A stretch of DNA of 46,106 nucleotides, taken from the NCBI GenBank assembly GCA_000434775.1, contig FR895492.1, positions 129,520 through 175,625 on the forward strand, read 5' to 3'. The DNA comes from Eggerthella sp. CAG:368. GTDB taxonomy: Bacteria > Actinomycetota > Coriobacteriia > Coriobacteriales > Eggerthellaceae. The translations under genes were made by a program, and so were the position numbers. The stretch's first letter is position 1. Each line of letters begins with the position of its first letter. Below the pieces are notes generated by a model. It was given only the letters and a program-made list of their open reading frames with translations, had not been told where the DNA came from and did not search any database. Shown here piece by piece: positions 34,544 through 41,996 of the stretch.

Positions 34544-36470
34544 GCAAATCGTTTCCTTCTATAGGATTATTCTTGTTTTCATTATACTGCCTTAATAGGG
34601 TAAACAAATCTTCAGCAACCGCATCAGGCAAAACACCCAATTCTTTGATTTGCTCAAGCGACATCTTTCTTAACTCAGTAAAGTTACCAGCAGCTTTAAG
34701 TAGCTTCTTTTTTCGTTTTGGACCAAGTCCAACCACTTCATCTAGAATGCTCGTAGTCATTGCTTTACGCCTGAGTTCACGGTGAAAGGTAATTGCAAAA
34801 CGATGGGCTTCATCTCGCACCTGTTTAACAAGATACAAACTAGGAGAGCCACTCGGCAAAACCACCGGACCGCTCTCCTGCCAAGGAACAAACAGTTCCT
34901 CGTCGCGTTTAGCAAGGCCACAAACAGGAATATCGTCCACTCCTAAATCTTTAAGTTGGCAAAGAGCTGCCGTAAGTTGGGGTTTACCCCCATCAACAAT
35001 AATCAAATCAGGCTTTTGAGCAAACTGACTATCCTTCATTTTTTGAGCGTTGTAGCGCCTATCGAATACTTCGCGCATCATGGCAAAGTCATTTGCTTCA
35101 TCGGTTTGCATGCGAATTTTGAAACGTCGATACTGCGCCTTATCAGGCCGTCCATTCGTGAAAACAACCATTGAAGCAACTGAATGTTTGCCGTGAATGG
35201 TTGAAACATCGAAGCATTCAATTCGATAGGGTGGATGTTCAAGAGCTAATGCGCTCTCAAGTTGCAATAAAGCAGCATTGATACGCTTATCGTCATAGCT
35301 GCTTCGTGCCTTATAACGCAACAAAGCATGACGAGCATTTTTTTGAGCAAGAGCTAATAGAGCATTTTTTTCACCACGTTGCGGAACCGTAAAATGCACC
35401 TGTGCACCATGAGTACTCTCGAGCTTCGTAGTGAGCCACTCTTCAAGCACCTCATAATCTTCTGGCATTTCACCAATGATGAGTTCGTGAGGAATGGATG
35501 AAGTTGAATCGTAATAACGAAGTAAAAACATACGAAGTAATTCATCAGAAGGAACATCGTTGCCTTTATTGAAAATAAACTCGTTACTGTTTATTACACT
35601 TCCTTCACGAACAATCAGCACAGTAATTCCTGCAATGGTTTCTTCGCGATAGACGCCAACAACATCCGCATCAAGACGTCTCGAAGAAACAGCATGCTGC
35701 TTATCTTCAAGAGATTCAATGGTTTCAATATTTTTTTTGATTCGAGCTGCTTTTTCAAAATCAAGCGCCTCGGCAGCGGAAGACATTTCTTCATAGAGCT
35801 CTTCTAAAAACTCTTTTCGCTCACCCAACAAAAATCTCTCAATTTTTTTTACGTGTTCTTGGTACTTATCAGGGCTAATACGACCACAACAAATCCCAGG
35901 ACCTAAGCCAATATGAGCGTCAAAACAAGGTCTTGCATCAAATGCAACATCCTCATAAGCAACATCCTGTAACTGTCGATTTAAGCGGCGCCATTCTGCA
36001 CACGAATACGTGCATAGGGGAATGATTTTTCGAACGATGTCGATTAAATTTCTTGCTGCCCTGCTATCAGTATACGGACCAAAATAACGCGTAGTCGGCT
36101 TATGAGCCTCGCGCGTATATTTAATAGCTGGAAACACATCCCCCTTGGTTAAGGCGATAAAAGGATAGCTTTTATCATCTTTAAAATCCGCATTAAAATA
36201 AGGAGAGTATTGCTTGATCAGGTTTTTCTCTAAAACAAGGCTTTCGTGCTCGTTATCCGTGACCACATATTCAAATGAATCAATCTGAGAAACCAAGAGA
36301 GGAATTTTCACACGAGAATCTTGGTAGTTTACATATTGACGCATGCGAGCTCTAAGCTGTTTAGCTTTCCCCACATAAATCACCATTCCGTCTTTATCTT
36401 TCCAGAGGTAAACCCCAGGAAGCGCAGGAACGGAAGCAAGCTGTGCTTTTATTTCATCCAGTGAAGCCAT
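34536..36470 (-). CDS. uvrC: Excinuclease ABC subunit C
   Basis: This 644-aa protein makes both incisions in nucleotide excision repair. The GIY-YIG nuclease is at the N-terminus (GVYLWKDKDGMVIYVGKAKQLRARM), a UVR motif around residues 205-240 (EEMSSAAEALDFEKAARIKKNI) binds UvrB, the RNase H-like 5' nuclease holds ECFDVSTIHGKHSVASMVVF and PDLIIVDGGKPQL, and a helix-hairpin-helix (LGPKRKKKLLKAAGNFTEL) ends it. Length is typical. It starts the uvrC-rapZ-yvcK-whiA run, 8 nt from the antiporter stop. Confidence 0.96.
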   Translation of the reverse strand: MASLDEIKAQLASVPALPGVYLWKDKDGMVIYVGKAKQLRARMRQYVNYQDSRVKIPLLVSQIDSFEYVVTDNEHESLVLEKNLIKQYSPYFNADFKDDKSYPFIALTKGDVFPAIKYTREAHKPTTRYFGPYTDSRAARNLIDIVRKIIPLCTYSCAEWRRLNRQLQDVAYEDVAFDARPCFDAHIGLGPGICCGRISPDKYQEHVKKIERFLLGERKEFLEELYEEMSSAAEALDFEKAARIKKNIETIESLEDKQHAVSSRRLDADVVGVYREETIAGITVLIVREGSVINSNEFIFNKGNDVPSDELLRMFLLRYYDSTSSIPHELIIGEMPEDYEVLEEWLTTKLESTHGAQVHFTVPQRGEKNALLALAQKNARHALLRYKARSSYDDKRINAALLQLESALALEHPPYRIECFDVSTIHGKHSVASMVVFTNGRPDKAQYRRFKIRMQTDEANDFAMMREVFDRRYNAQKMKDSQFAQKPDLIIVDGGKPQLTAALCQLKDLGVDDIPVCGLAKRDEELFVPWQESGPVVLPSGSPSLYLVKQVRDEAHRFAITFHRELRRKAMTTSILDEVVGLGPKRKKKLLKAAGNFTELRKMSLEQIKELGVLPDAVAEDLFTLLRQYNENKNNPIEGNDLHE

Positions 36471-36478
36471 GAATAAGC

Positions 36479-38512
36479 TTAAACGTGGTCCTCGACGTCG
36501 ATCATCATTAAGCTTACGTTGTCACGCATTTCTTTGGCTTGAAGACGCGTTAGCTGACCTGAAGCATAATGATCTTGAATCTCTTGAATTTCGTACTGAA
36601 GTCCTTTTCGTTGAATTTCCCTTAAACGGCTCTTTTCCCCTAAAACTCCAGGAGATTCAACATCTTCATCGCTCGACTGAAGAATACTCAACACCGTTTC
36701 ATGAGAAATCATCAACTTGGCAACAACCTCACTCGGATAGTTCGGATCATTCACAAGCGAGCTTAAAAACTCAATAGCATATTCTTCGCCCTTAATACGG
36801 ATTTTGCGCATTTCTTCATCGTTGAGATGAACATCTATATTGAACAATTCAGCGATTGATTTTTTGATCGCTTGAAAAAGCACACGAACGCGACCAAGGT
36901 ATTTTTGAAAAGACCAGAGTGATTCCTTCTCATGCGCAAGAAGGTACTTTTGCTGCATTATGCGTCTTAGATACGTAAAGCAAAGGTAATAATCAACCTC
37001 ATTTTTGTTGGACGCCTCAAGCAATTTATCTGCCTGATAATCGATAACCTGAATTCTTAACTTTGTTGTAGAAGGTGGCTCTAAATCACTTGCGTCACGA
37101 ATGGAAGCAATGCGCATGTTGTACGATCGAATAACGTCATTTGTTTCGCGATCAATATCATCATCGGAATCTGCGATTAACCGCTCGATAACCATTCGCA
37201 ATATTTCGATCTTAATAACCTGAAGCTCTTTTGTTTTCTCATCTTCATCATCTTCTTTAGGAGCCAAAACTGGCAGAAGGAAATTTGCCAAAAGAAGAGT
37301 GCATAAAATTACGCCAGAAGCCAAGAAAATAATGAGTGATCTTTGAGGAAAATCAGAACCATCCGATAAGAAAAAAGGAATGGAAAAGATAATCGAAAGC
37401 GTGATGGCACCCTTTGGCCCACCAACAGTAGTAATAAGAGCATTACGAATAGTGTTTTTGGTGAGTTTATCGCGCTTTCCCGTTTCAGGGTTTCTCGCAA
37501 CACAGGTCATTCCAAGGGCCCAAAGGAATCTGAGCACGACAATCAATGCCGTAATGCCTAAAACATAACCAATAACAACAAAGTTATTGATATAAACATC
37601 ACCCCACGTTGATTGCATTGCCATGGGAAGCTGCATACCAAGAAGAACAAACACAATGCCGTTAAGAGCAAAGCCAAGGACTTTCCATACACTTGAAAGT
37701 GCAATGTTCAAACGTGAACGATACGGGGAAACTTTCTTATCATTATTAAGCGACCACACAATGCCACACGCTACAACAGCCAAAATGCCACTCACTCCAA
37801 TGAGCTCCGAAATAAGAAAGACAACAAACGGCATAGAAACCTCAAACAAAACATGGAAGGTAATGTTGTCGAGGCCTAAATCGCGAATTTTAGAGGAAAT
37901 AAAGAGGAACAGAACAGCCAAAATGATACCCAACACAATGCCGCCGATAAAGCTAAAGAGTAGCGATGTAGTGGCATCGAGAAGAGAAAAGAACCCCGTG
38001 ACAGCAGCAGCGATTGCAAACTGAAATGAAACAACACCCGAGGCATCATTGACAAGCGCCTCTCCTTGTAGAATTGCACCTTCTCGTCTCTTAGGTTGAG
38101 CCTCTTGCTTGAGTGCTTGTACCGCAACAGCATCAGTAGGCCCTAAAGCCGCGCCCAAAGCAAAAGCGGCAGCCAAGGGAATAGAAGGAATCAGAGCATT
38201 AACAGCGAAGCCAACACAAAGAGTGATAACAATAACGAGGCCAATAGCAAACGACAGAATCGTCCCTTTGTTTTCCCATAGATTCTTTTTGTCGGCTTCA
38301 AGCGCATCACTAAACAACAGTGGAGCAATAAAGAGAATAAGGAACAGCTCAGGTTCAATATTGATAGTAACGGGCGAAATTGCCAAAAACGCAATTACAA
38401 CACCAAGACCAATCTGAATAAGAGGCAATGAAACTTTGGGGACGAACTGGTCAACAATCGATGAAATAAGTACCGCGATTCCTAATAATAATATCAGTTC
38501 AAAAGTCGCCAA
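36479..38512 (-). CDS. CPA1-family Na+(K+)/H+ antiporter
   Basis: This protein has about 12 transmembrane helices and a cytosolic C-terminal domain of roughly 240 residues. The ion-binding helix carries EALVNDASGVVSFQ, with TDAVAVQAL just before it. The tail is charged and coiled and may be regulatory. I use the TTG at 38512 (MATFELILLLGIAVL, 677 aa) because GGGAG lies 6 nt ahead and this is the usual family beginning. An ATG 12 codons upstream has no clear ribosome site and would add a cysteine-containing polar leader. It exports sodium or potassium in exchange for protons; the ion is not decided by sequence. Confidence 0.88.
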   Translation of the reverse strand: MATFELILLLGIAVLISSIVDQFVPKVSLPLIQIGLGVVIAFLAISPVTINIEPELFLILFIAPLLFSDALEADKKNLWENKGTILSFAIGLVIVITLCVGFAVNALIPSIPLAAAFALGAALGPTDAVAVQALKQEAQPKRREGAILQGEALVNDASGVVSFQFAIAAAVTGFFSLLDATTSLLFSFIGGIVLGIILAVLFLFISSKIRDLGLDNITFHVLFEVSMPFVVFLISELIGVSGILAVVACGIVWSLNNDKKVSPYRSRLNIALSSVWKVLGFALNGIVFVLLGMQLPMAMQSTWGDVYINNFVVIGYVLGITALIVVLRFLWALGMTCVARNPETGKRDKLTKNTIRNALITTVGGPKGAITLSIIFSIPFFLSDGSDFPQRSLIIFLASGVILCTLLLANFLLPVLAPKEDDEDEKTKELQVIKIEILRMVIERLIADSDDDIDRETNDVIRSYNMRIASIRDASDLEPPSTTKLRIQVIDYQADKLLEASNKNEVDYYLCFTYLRRIMQQKYLLAHEKESLWSFQKYLGRVRVLFQAIKKSIAELFNIDVHLNDEEMRKIRIKGEEYAIEFLSSLVNDPNYPSEVVAKLMISHETVLSILQSSDEDVESPGVLGEKSRLREIQRKGLQYEIQEIQDHYASGQLTRLQAKEMRDNVSLMMIDVEDHV

Positions 38513-38654
38513 ATGATACTCCCAGCATGCGCAAATTTCTTTTCTCATCTTTTATTAAAGCAAATAGCTTATAAGAAAACGAAATAAGCAAATGATTTGC
38601 ACAACTGCCATTATTGTTTCCGTATCTAGTGTCGTACTTGCGGGCGAACTCCTA

Positions 38655-38677
38655 AAAACCATCCACAGGATGGTTTT
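38655..38677. terminator. Bidirectional hairpin upstream of the antiporter gene
   Basis: A perfect 10-bp stem AAAACCATCC/GGATGGTTTT with a 3-nt loop lies in the otherwise empty 38549-38763 stretch between the antiporter start and the tRNA fragment. It can act in both directions. I see no gene in this stretch. Confidence 0.65.
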
Positions 38678-38763
38678 CTTAACGGAATTCCACCCTAATG
38701 GGTTCGAGTCATGAATGTCTCATGAAAAAGAAAAAGCTCCATTGCTGAAGCGTAGTTTCAAAA

Positions 38764-38808
38764 TGGTGGACCGTCGGGGACTCGAACCCCGGACCTTGGG
38801 ATTAAGAG
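38764..38808 (-). other. tRNA-Lys (CTT) 3' fragment: element attachment site
   Basis: On the minus strand 45 nt match the 3' part of a tRNA: anticodon loop CTCTTAA (anticodon CTT), 3' anticodon stem TCCCA, variable AGGTC, T arm CGGGG-TTCGAGT-CCCCG, acceptor 3' strand ACGGTCC, A, CCA. The 5' half (which should begin GGACCGT) is absent; sequence to the right is unrelated and AT-rich. This is the footprint left when an element inserts in a tRNA gene and rebuilds the intact copy at its other end. The left chromosome ends here and the integrase gene begins 110 bp to the right. Confidence 0.85.
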
Positions 38809-38853
38809 AGCGGATTGTATCGTCTCGTAACGTCTTCTTATATATAAAGAAGC

Positions 38854-38931
38854 TGGTCATTGCGGATTATATACTCTTATTTTTTGCCCCTTAGTGACCA
38901 AGATGTGACCATTTCTTTTTACTTGTGACCA
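38854..38931. promoter_or_regulatory. Putative integrase arm-type repeats
   Basis: GTGACCA occurs three times in direct orientation (38894-38900, 38905-38911, 38925-38931), with an inverted TGGTCA at 38854-38859, all between the att fragment and the 3' end of the integrase gene; the last repeat lies in the final int codons. Clusters of short direct repeats here are typical of arm sites bound by the N-terminal domain of tyrosine integrases. The function is inferred. Confidence 0.55.
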
Positions 38932-40034
38932 TCGGCACAACTCACTCGTTCAATAAGGTCTCCCACATCAGGCAGATCATAATGCTTATACGTAATGGCA
39001 TCGGTGGTATGCCCTAACAACTTAGCTATGTCTTCCAAATCTACGCCCTTGGTTCTCATATTAGTGGTGTAGCTATTCCTCAAATTTTTCAAGGGAATAA
39101 ACGGGTATTCTTTATCCAAAAACCAACGCTTATACTCACGCTTAACCTCCTCGGGATTTCTTGGCTGTCCAAGCCCGTTATCACACATCCACGCTAAACC
39201 ATCTTCTTGTGCTTGGCTTGCGAGTTCTAATATTCGATTTGTCCACGGCGGCGCAATAATAGCCCAACGCGATTCAATTCCCGCCGAATCTTCTGTTTTA
39301 AGCTTGTCCCTAACGCTTATCTTGCGGTTAACAATCTGCACAGTGGTATCAATGAGCAAAGCGGCGTATATATCGCCTTTATGCTCGATTGCGCTAATCT
39401 TTTCAGGCTTTAACCCAAACGCTTCAGAGACACGGCAGCCACCAAACGCAGCAGCCAAAAACACCGCTTCCCACACTTCCCCACGCGCGGCTTCTGCGAT
39501 TTTGCCAAGCGTAGCATCATCTCCCGTTGTCTTGTTGACGTTAATCACTCGCGTTTCTTTGCCTGGCAATCTGTAACGCCGCTGCATAATGTTTTCGCTC
39601 ACATAATCCATAGCATGAGCGCGTCCGAGCATTGCCGAGAAAGCAGTTTTAGCATGCCTAGCCGCACCATAGCTCATGGAATCAAGCCAAGCCTGAACTT
39701 CTTTACCTGTTATTTCATTTAATAGATGCTTACCGAACACGGGCTCAATTTTACTTCTGTAGATATTTCTATAGCCTGCAACAGTCGAAGGCGCTAAATG
39801 TTGTTCGATCTCTGGCAGGTAATACTTAACCCAGAAGAATGATACTGTCATTTGAGCGTCTGCTTGCTCAATATCGGCATGGATACGATCGAGTTCTAAT
39901 CGAGCATCCTTTTTGGTGCCGTGTATGGTTTTAGTGCCATAAAGACGTTTTCCCGTTTTAGCATCGTAGCCTTTAGGCCAGCGGATGCGCCAAGCATCGC
40001 CGCGCTTGCCAATGCTTCCCCATTCGCTTCTCAT
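38919..40034 (-). CDS. int: Tyrosine recombinase integrase
   Basis: This 371-aa integrase has an N-terminal arm-binding region (about 1-58, AP2-like WRIRWPKGYDAKTGKRLYGTKTI), a SAM-like core-binding domain (65-160) and a catalytic domain. Catalytic residues are R201 (GGCRVSEAFGL), K246 (LKTEDSAG), R319 (PLKNLRNSYTT), H342 (LLGHTTDAIT) and nucleophile Y352 (KHYD). The box II position usually held by histidine is K316, a variation seen in some members. It is adjacent to the tRNA-Lys fragment, its likely att site. The ribosome site GGTAAGGTGAT overlaps the end of a possible small ORF upstream. It moves the element that fills the right part of the window. Confidence 0.94.
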   Translation of the reverse strand: MRSEWGSIGKRGDAWRIRWPKGYDAKTGKRLYGTKTIHGTKKDARLELDRIHADIEQADAQMTVSFFWVKYYLPEIEQHLAPSTVAGYRNIYRSKIEPVFGKHLLNEITGKEVQAWLDSMSYGAARHAKTAFSAMLGRAHAMDYVSENIMQRRYRLPGKETRVINVNKTTGDDATLGKIAEAARGEVWEAVFLAAAFGGCRVSEAFGLKPEKISAIEHKGDIYAALLIDTTVQIVNRKISVRDKLKTEDSAGIESRWAIIAPPWTNRILELASQAQEDGLAWMCDNGLGQPRNPEEVKREYKRWFLDKEYPFIPLKNLRNSYTTNMRTKGVDLEDIAKLLGHTTDAITYKHYDLPDVGDLIERVSCADGHK

Positions 40035-40041
40035 GGTACAA

Positions 40042-40347
40042 TCACCTTACCTTCCGTTTATCGGTTGGTGTTCGTTTAGCCTCGCGCATATGAGCGGCAA
40101 CTCTGCGCGAGGTTTCTTTATTGCGTTGGCTTATCTGAACTGCTAATTTGCATTTTTTGCAATAACCACTCCCCCTAAACTTGCAGTTAATTTTTAATCT
40201 TTTTTGATAAGATATAAGCGGAACCTGAACGCGCGATAATGCGTCAGTAGGATTCCACAGGGGGCGGCTTTTGCCGCCCACCTTATTTATTTGAGGCTGA
40301 ATCTCTTGGCGAAAACGCTGGAATACTAAAAGATTCATATACTCCAC
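40042..40347 (-). CDS. Doubtful small ORF upstream of the integrase
   Basis: An open frame ends 7 nt before the integrase start. Its C-terminal half (KINCKFRGSGYCKKCKLAVQ then a very basic tail) looks protein-like, with a CKKC pair. However, the N-terminal part overlaps the end of the SecB-like gene in another frame and runs through a GC-rich hairpin, and no good start lies in the middle. If real, the gene probably begins within 40200-40240 at a non-ATG codon. Function unknown. Confidence 0.25.
   Translation of the reverse strand: MEYMNLLVFQRFRQEIQPQINKVGGKSRPLWNPTDALSRVQVPLISYQKRLKINCKFRGSGYCKKCKLAVQISQRNKETSRRVAAHMREAKRTPTDKRKVR
40262..40279 (-). terminator. Hairpin after the SecB-like gene
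   Basis: GGGCGGC-AAAA-GCCGCCC, a perfect 7-bp GC stem, begins 4 nt after the stop codon. No T tract follows, so it may be a transcript-end stabiliser or a weak terminator of the toxin-antitoxin-chaperone operon. Confidence 0.6.
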
Positions 40348-40699
40348 TTGCGGTAGCTATTTTTATATAGGTACGCGCAATGTCTATCACTTTAAGTGCG
40401 CCTTCGTCTTTTAAGTACTCGTCCTTTTGGTCTTCTGTGGCATCGTCAAGGAAAATGAATATTGTTCTCGATTTGAAATGAATATCATAAGTTGGAGCAC
40501 CATTACTATCTACATCCAATACAAAATCGAGTACGATGTCGCCTTTGTCGTTTCTTTGTGGAAGAAACTTATAGTTCACAATTAGTTCGTGGCGTTTTTC
40601 TTCTTTGTTTTTCGCTTCAATATTGGACGCAAACGAAAACTCAAGAACCTTGCTATCGTCCATGTATACTGACAAGGGGGCAATCTTTTCAAAACTCAT
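40283..40699 (-). CDS. SecB-like chaperone of a toxin-antitoxin-chaperone module
   Basis: This 138-aa soluble protein has the SecB layout. Four antiparallel strands are visible (about 37-48 HELIVNYKFLPQ, 54-63 DIVLDFVLDV, 71-84 YDIHFKSRTIFIFL), then an acidic loop (DDATEDQKDEYLKDEG), a long helix at 102-118 (LKVIDIARTYIKIATASG) and a proline-containing C-terminal segment (FSIPAF, 124-129), as in SecB and in Rv1957 of M. tuberculosis. Its ATG lies 2 nt after the antitoxin stop. Gram-positives generally lack canonical SecB, and solitary SecB-like genes next to a toxin-antitoxin pair act as the antitoxin's chaperone in TAC systems. The fold call is by pattern, not structure search. Confidence 0.72.
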   Translation of the reverse strand: MSFEKIAPLSVYMDDSKVLEFSFASNIEAKNKEEKRHELIVNYKFLPQRNDKGDIVLDFVLDVDSNGAPTYDIHFKSRTIFIFLDDATEDQKDEYLKDEGALKVIDIARTYIKIATASGVYESFSIPAFSPRDSASNK

Positions 40700-40701
40700 A
40701 A

Positions 40702-41193
40702 TTACATCTCCCTTGCTTCAAAATCATACGAAGCTTGTTCTTTTTGCGCCTTAGGAAATGGTAAAATAATGCAGTCCCCTCTATCTGCCATAATGCCAAC
40801 CTGCTTTATGCTTTCCATAAAGATATTGTCATGCTCTTTATAGATTCTCATGAGGTTATCTACAGGCTTTGTTTGTAATACTTTTCCGCTTTCCCAACGC
40901 GAAACAGTAGGGTCAGCAACACCTAGAACGCGCTGAAATTCTTTCTGTGTCAACCCATGACGCTTTCTTAGTTCCTTTATCCCTGTTGGAGATAAAAGCC
41001 CCACAGCTTTTGAGTACTGGTCAATAATTTGTTGGTCGTATTTCTTTCCCTCGGCAGCATCAAATACAATTTCGTCGCACTTTTCGCACTGGTAATAATT
41101 AATTCCACAAATAGTTAATTCTTCGCCGCGGAATACCTCAGTAAACGGCGCTGATGTTAAATGCATCTCTCCACCACATTCTAAGCAGCGCAT
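40702..41193 (-). CDS. mqsA: MqsA-like antitoxin with C-terminal extension
   Basis: This 163-aa protein has an N-terminal zinc finger with C3, C6, C36 and C39, matching MqsA ligand spacing (MRCLECGG...YYQCEKCDE). It also has an XRE-type HTH at about 69-118 (IKELRKRHGLTQKEFQRVLGVADPTVSRWESG). E. coli MqsA is 131 aa and the match ends near residue 133 here. The last 30 residues (IMADRGDCIILPFPKAQKEQ then ASYDFEAREM) are additional. In TAC systems such an extension is the chaperone-addiction segment recognised by SecB-like proteins. The ATG is coupled to the toxin gene, with GGAG overlapping the toxin stop. It should bind the toxin and repress the operon. Confidence 0.87.
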   Translation of the reverse strand: MRCLECGGEMHLTSAPFTEVFRGEELTICGINYYQCEKCDEIVFDAAEGKKYDQQIIDQYSKAVGLLSPTGIKELRKRHGLTQKEFQRVLGVADPTVSRWESGKVLQTKPVDNLMRIYKEHDNIFMESIKQVGIMADRGDCIILPFPKAQKEQASYDFEAREM

Positions 41194-41203
41194 AATAAAC
41201 TCC

Positions 41204-41527
41204 TTAATATGTATAGCCGTCCTCTTTTAAAGACCAAATCTCTAAAGAGGCTTTTCCGTTCTCTTCAATAAAAAACTTTACATACCATTCTTCGCCGTAA
41301 CAAATAACATGACGGTAAATATCAGCGAAAACTCCTGGAATATTTTCTAGCTTGTCGGTCTTGTAATAGTTCTCTGGGCGAATCGCAGCAAATACGTCTT
41401 CTATTGTCTCGTCTACAATGTACCCATGGTTTTGTAGATTGTTCCTAAGCCTCTTTGTTGCTCGATAGTTTGCTTCTTTGACGAGATTTTGCGCAACTTC
41501 AAGGTCGTAATAAGGCTCTCTTTCCAT
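41204..41527 (-). CDS. mqsR: MqsR-like toxin (mRNA interferase family)
   Basis: This 107-aa protein follows MqsR through the core: EDVFAAIRPENYYKTDKLEN, then GVFADIYRHVI, then EEWYVKFFIEENGKASLEIWSLKED. Positions that match the MqsR active region include K56 (YYK), Y71-R72 (IYR) and Y82/K84 (WYVK). MqsR cleaves mRNA, mainly at GCU in E. coli; specificity here is not known. I start at the ATG of MEREPYYD with GGGGAG 9 nt upstream, not at a TTG two codons earlier. The toxin-first order matches mqsRA and differs from most type II pairs. A palindrome covers its promoter. Confidence 0.85.
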   Translation of the reverse strand: MEREPYYDLEVAQNLVKEANYRATKRLRNNLQNHGYIVDETIEDVFAAIRPENYYKTDKLENIPGVFADIYRHVICYGEEWYVKFFIEENGKASLEIWSLKEDGYTY

Positions 41528-41551
41528 GCGCAAACGCTCCCCTTTCTCCCA

Positions 41552-41574
41552 TAATTTAGCACCATGCTAAATTA
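41552..41574 (-). promoter_or_regulatory. Palindromic operator over the mqsR promoter
   Basis: The 10-bp arms TAATTTAGCA and TGCTAAATTA are separated by 3 bp. On the minus strand a promoter TTGAGC-N17-TAAATT overlaps it, so the palindrome covers the spacer and the -10. It lies about 25 nt before the toxin ATG and spans the stop of the RhuM-like fragment. E. coli MqsA binds 5-bp arms with a 3-bp centre, so MqsA autorepression is the simplest reading. Confidence 0.7.
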
Positions 41575-41806
41575 AGCTCAATAGAACATCTGTTTTTGCA
41601 CATATGGGTTCTAGTTCAAGTTCACCCTCGGAAACAATGTTTCTTAAATGCTTGCTTACAACTGTTCGACCTACATCAAAAAGCACAGCAATTTCTTCTT
41701 GCGTAAGCCAAAAGGTCTCATTCATATAGCGAACCTCGACAGGGACGTTTGTTTCTCCTGACTGATAAAGAATTATTTCAGCCTTAATCGGTTCGTTATT
41801 ATCCAT
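41567..41806 (-). pseudogene. Truncated RhuM-like protein (N-terminal DNA-binding part only)
   Basis: These 79 codons match only the start of RhuM/virulence-associated proteins: IILYQSGETNVPVEVRYMNETFWLTQEEIAVLFDVGRTVVSKHLRNI, a winged-helix-like HTH. The family is normally over 300 aa with a larger C-terminal domain, absent here. The frame ends at a stop inside the mqsR operator, so the gene was probably cut by recombination when the toxin module landed. It could still make a small DNA-binding protein. Its ATG overlaps the stop of the 59-aa gene upstream (ATGGATAA). Confidence 0.7.
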
Positions 41807-41978
41807 TTTGTTTCTCCATGTCCTCCCGAATAAGCCTCTTAATGTAGCCCGCTTTATTGGGTTGCGCGTCTAAATGAGCCAACAGATCGGCTTCACGCGG
41901 GGAAAACCTCACAACACGCTGAACAAGCTTTTCTTTGTGGTACTTCTTAGATGCTCTCTTTTGAGCTTCGGTAACCAT
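41799..41978 (-). CDS. Small basic mobile-element protein (59 aa, RHH-like)
   Basis: My translation starts MVTEAQKRASKKYHKEKLVQ and ends GYIKRLIREDMEKQNG. This matches a small family common on integrative elements of Gram-positives (TEAQKRASKKY...NKxGYIKxLIRxD), with a predicted strand-helix-helix that resembles ribbon-helix-helix regulators. It has AAGGAG 7 nt before the ATG and overlaps the RhuM-like frame by 8 nt, so it is translated in one run. Function unknown; a regulator or partitioning aid is plausible. Confidence 0.78.
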   Translation of the reverse strand: MVTEAQKRASKKYHKEKLVQRVVRFSPREADLLAHLDAQPNKAGYIKRLIREDMEKQNG

Positions 41979-41996
41979 TGCTATACTCCTTCATAT

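Noticed and set aside
38700..38711. GGTTCGAGTC near 38,701 as another tRNA remnant
   Set aside because: Only about ten bases match a T arm; no acceptor or anticodon pairing is present.
38996..39120. A broken integrase because box II has Lys316 instead of His
   Set aside because: The other catalytic residues are intact and lysine is found at this position in some tyrosine recombinases.
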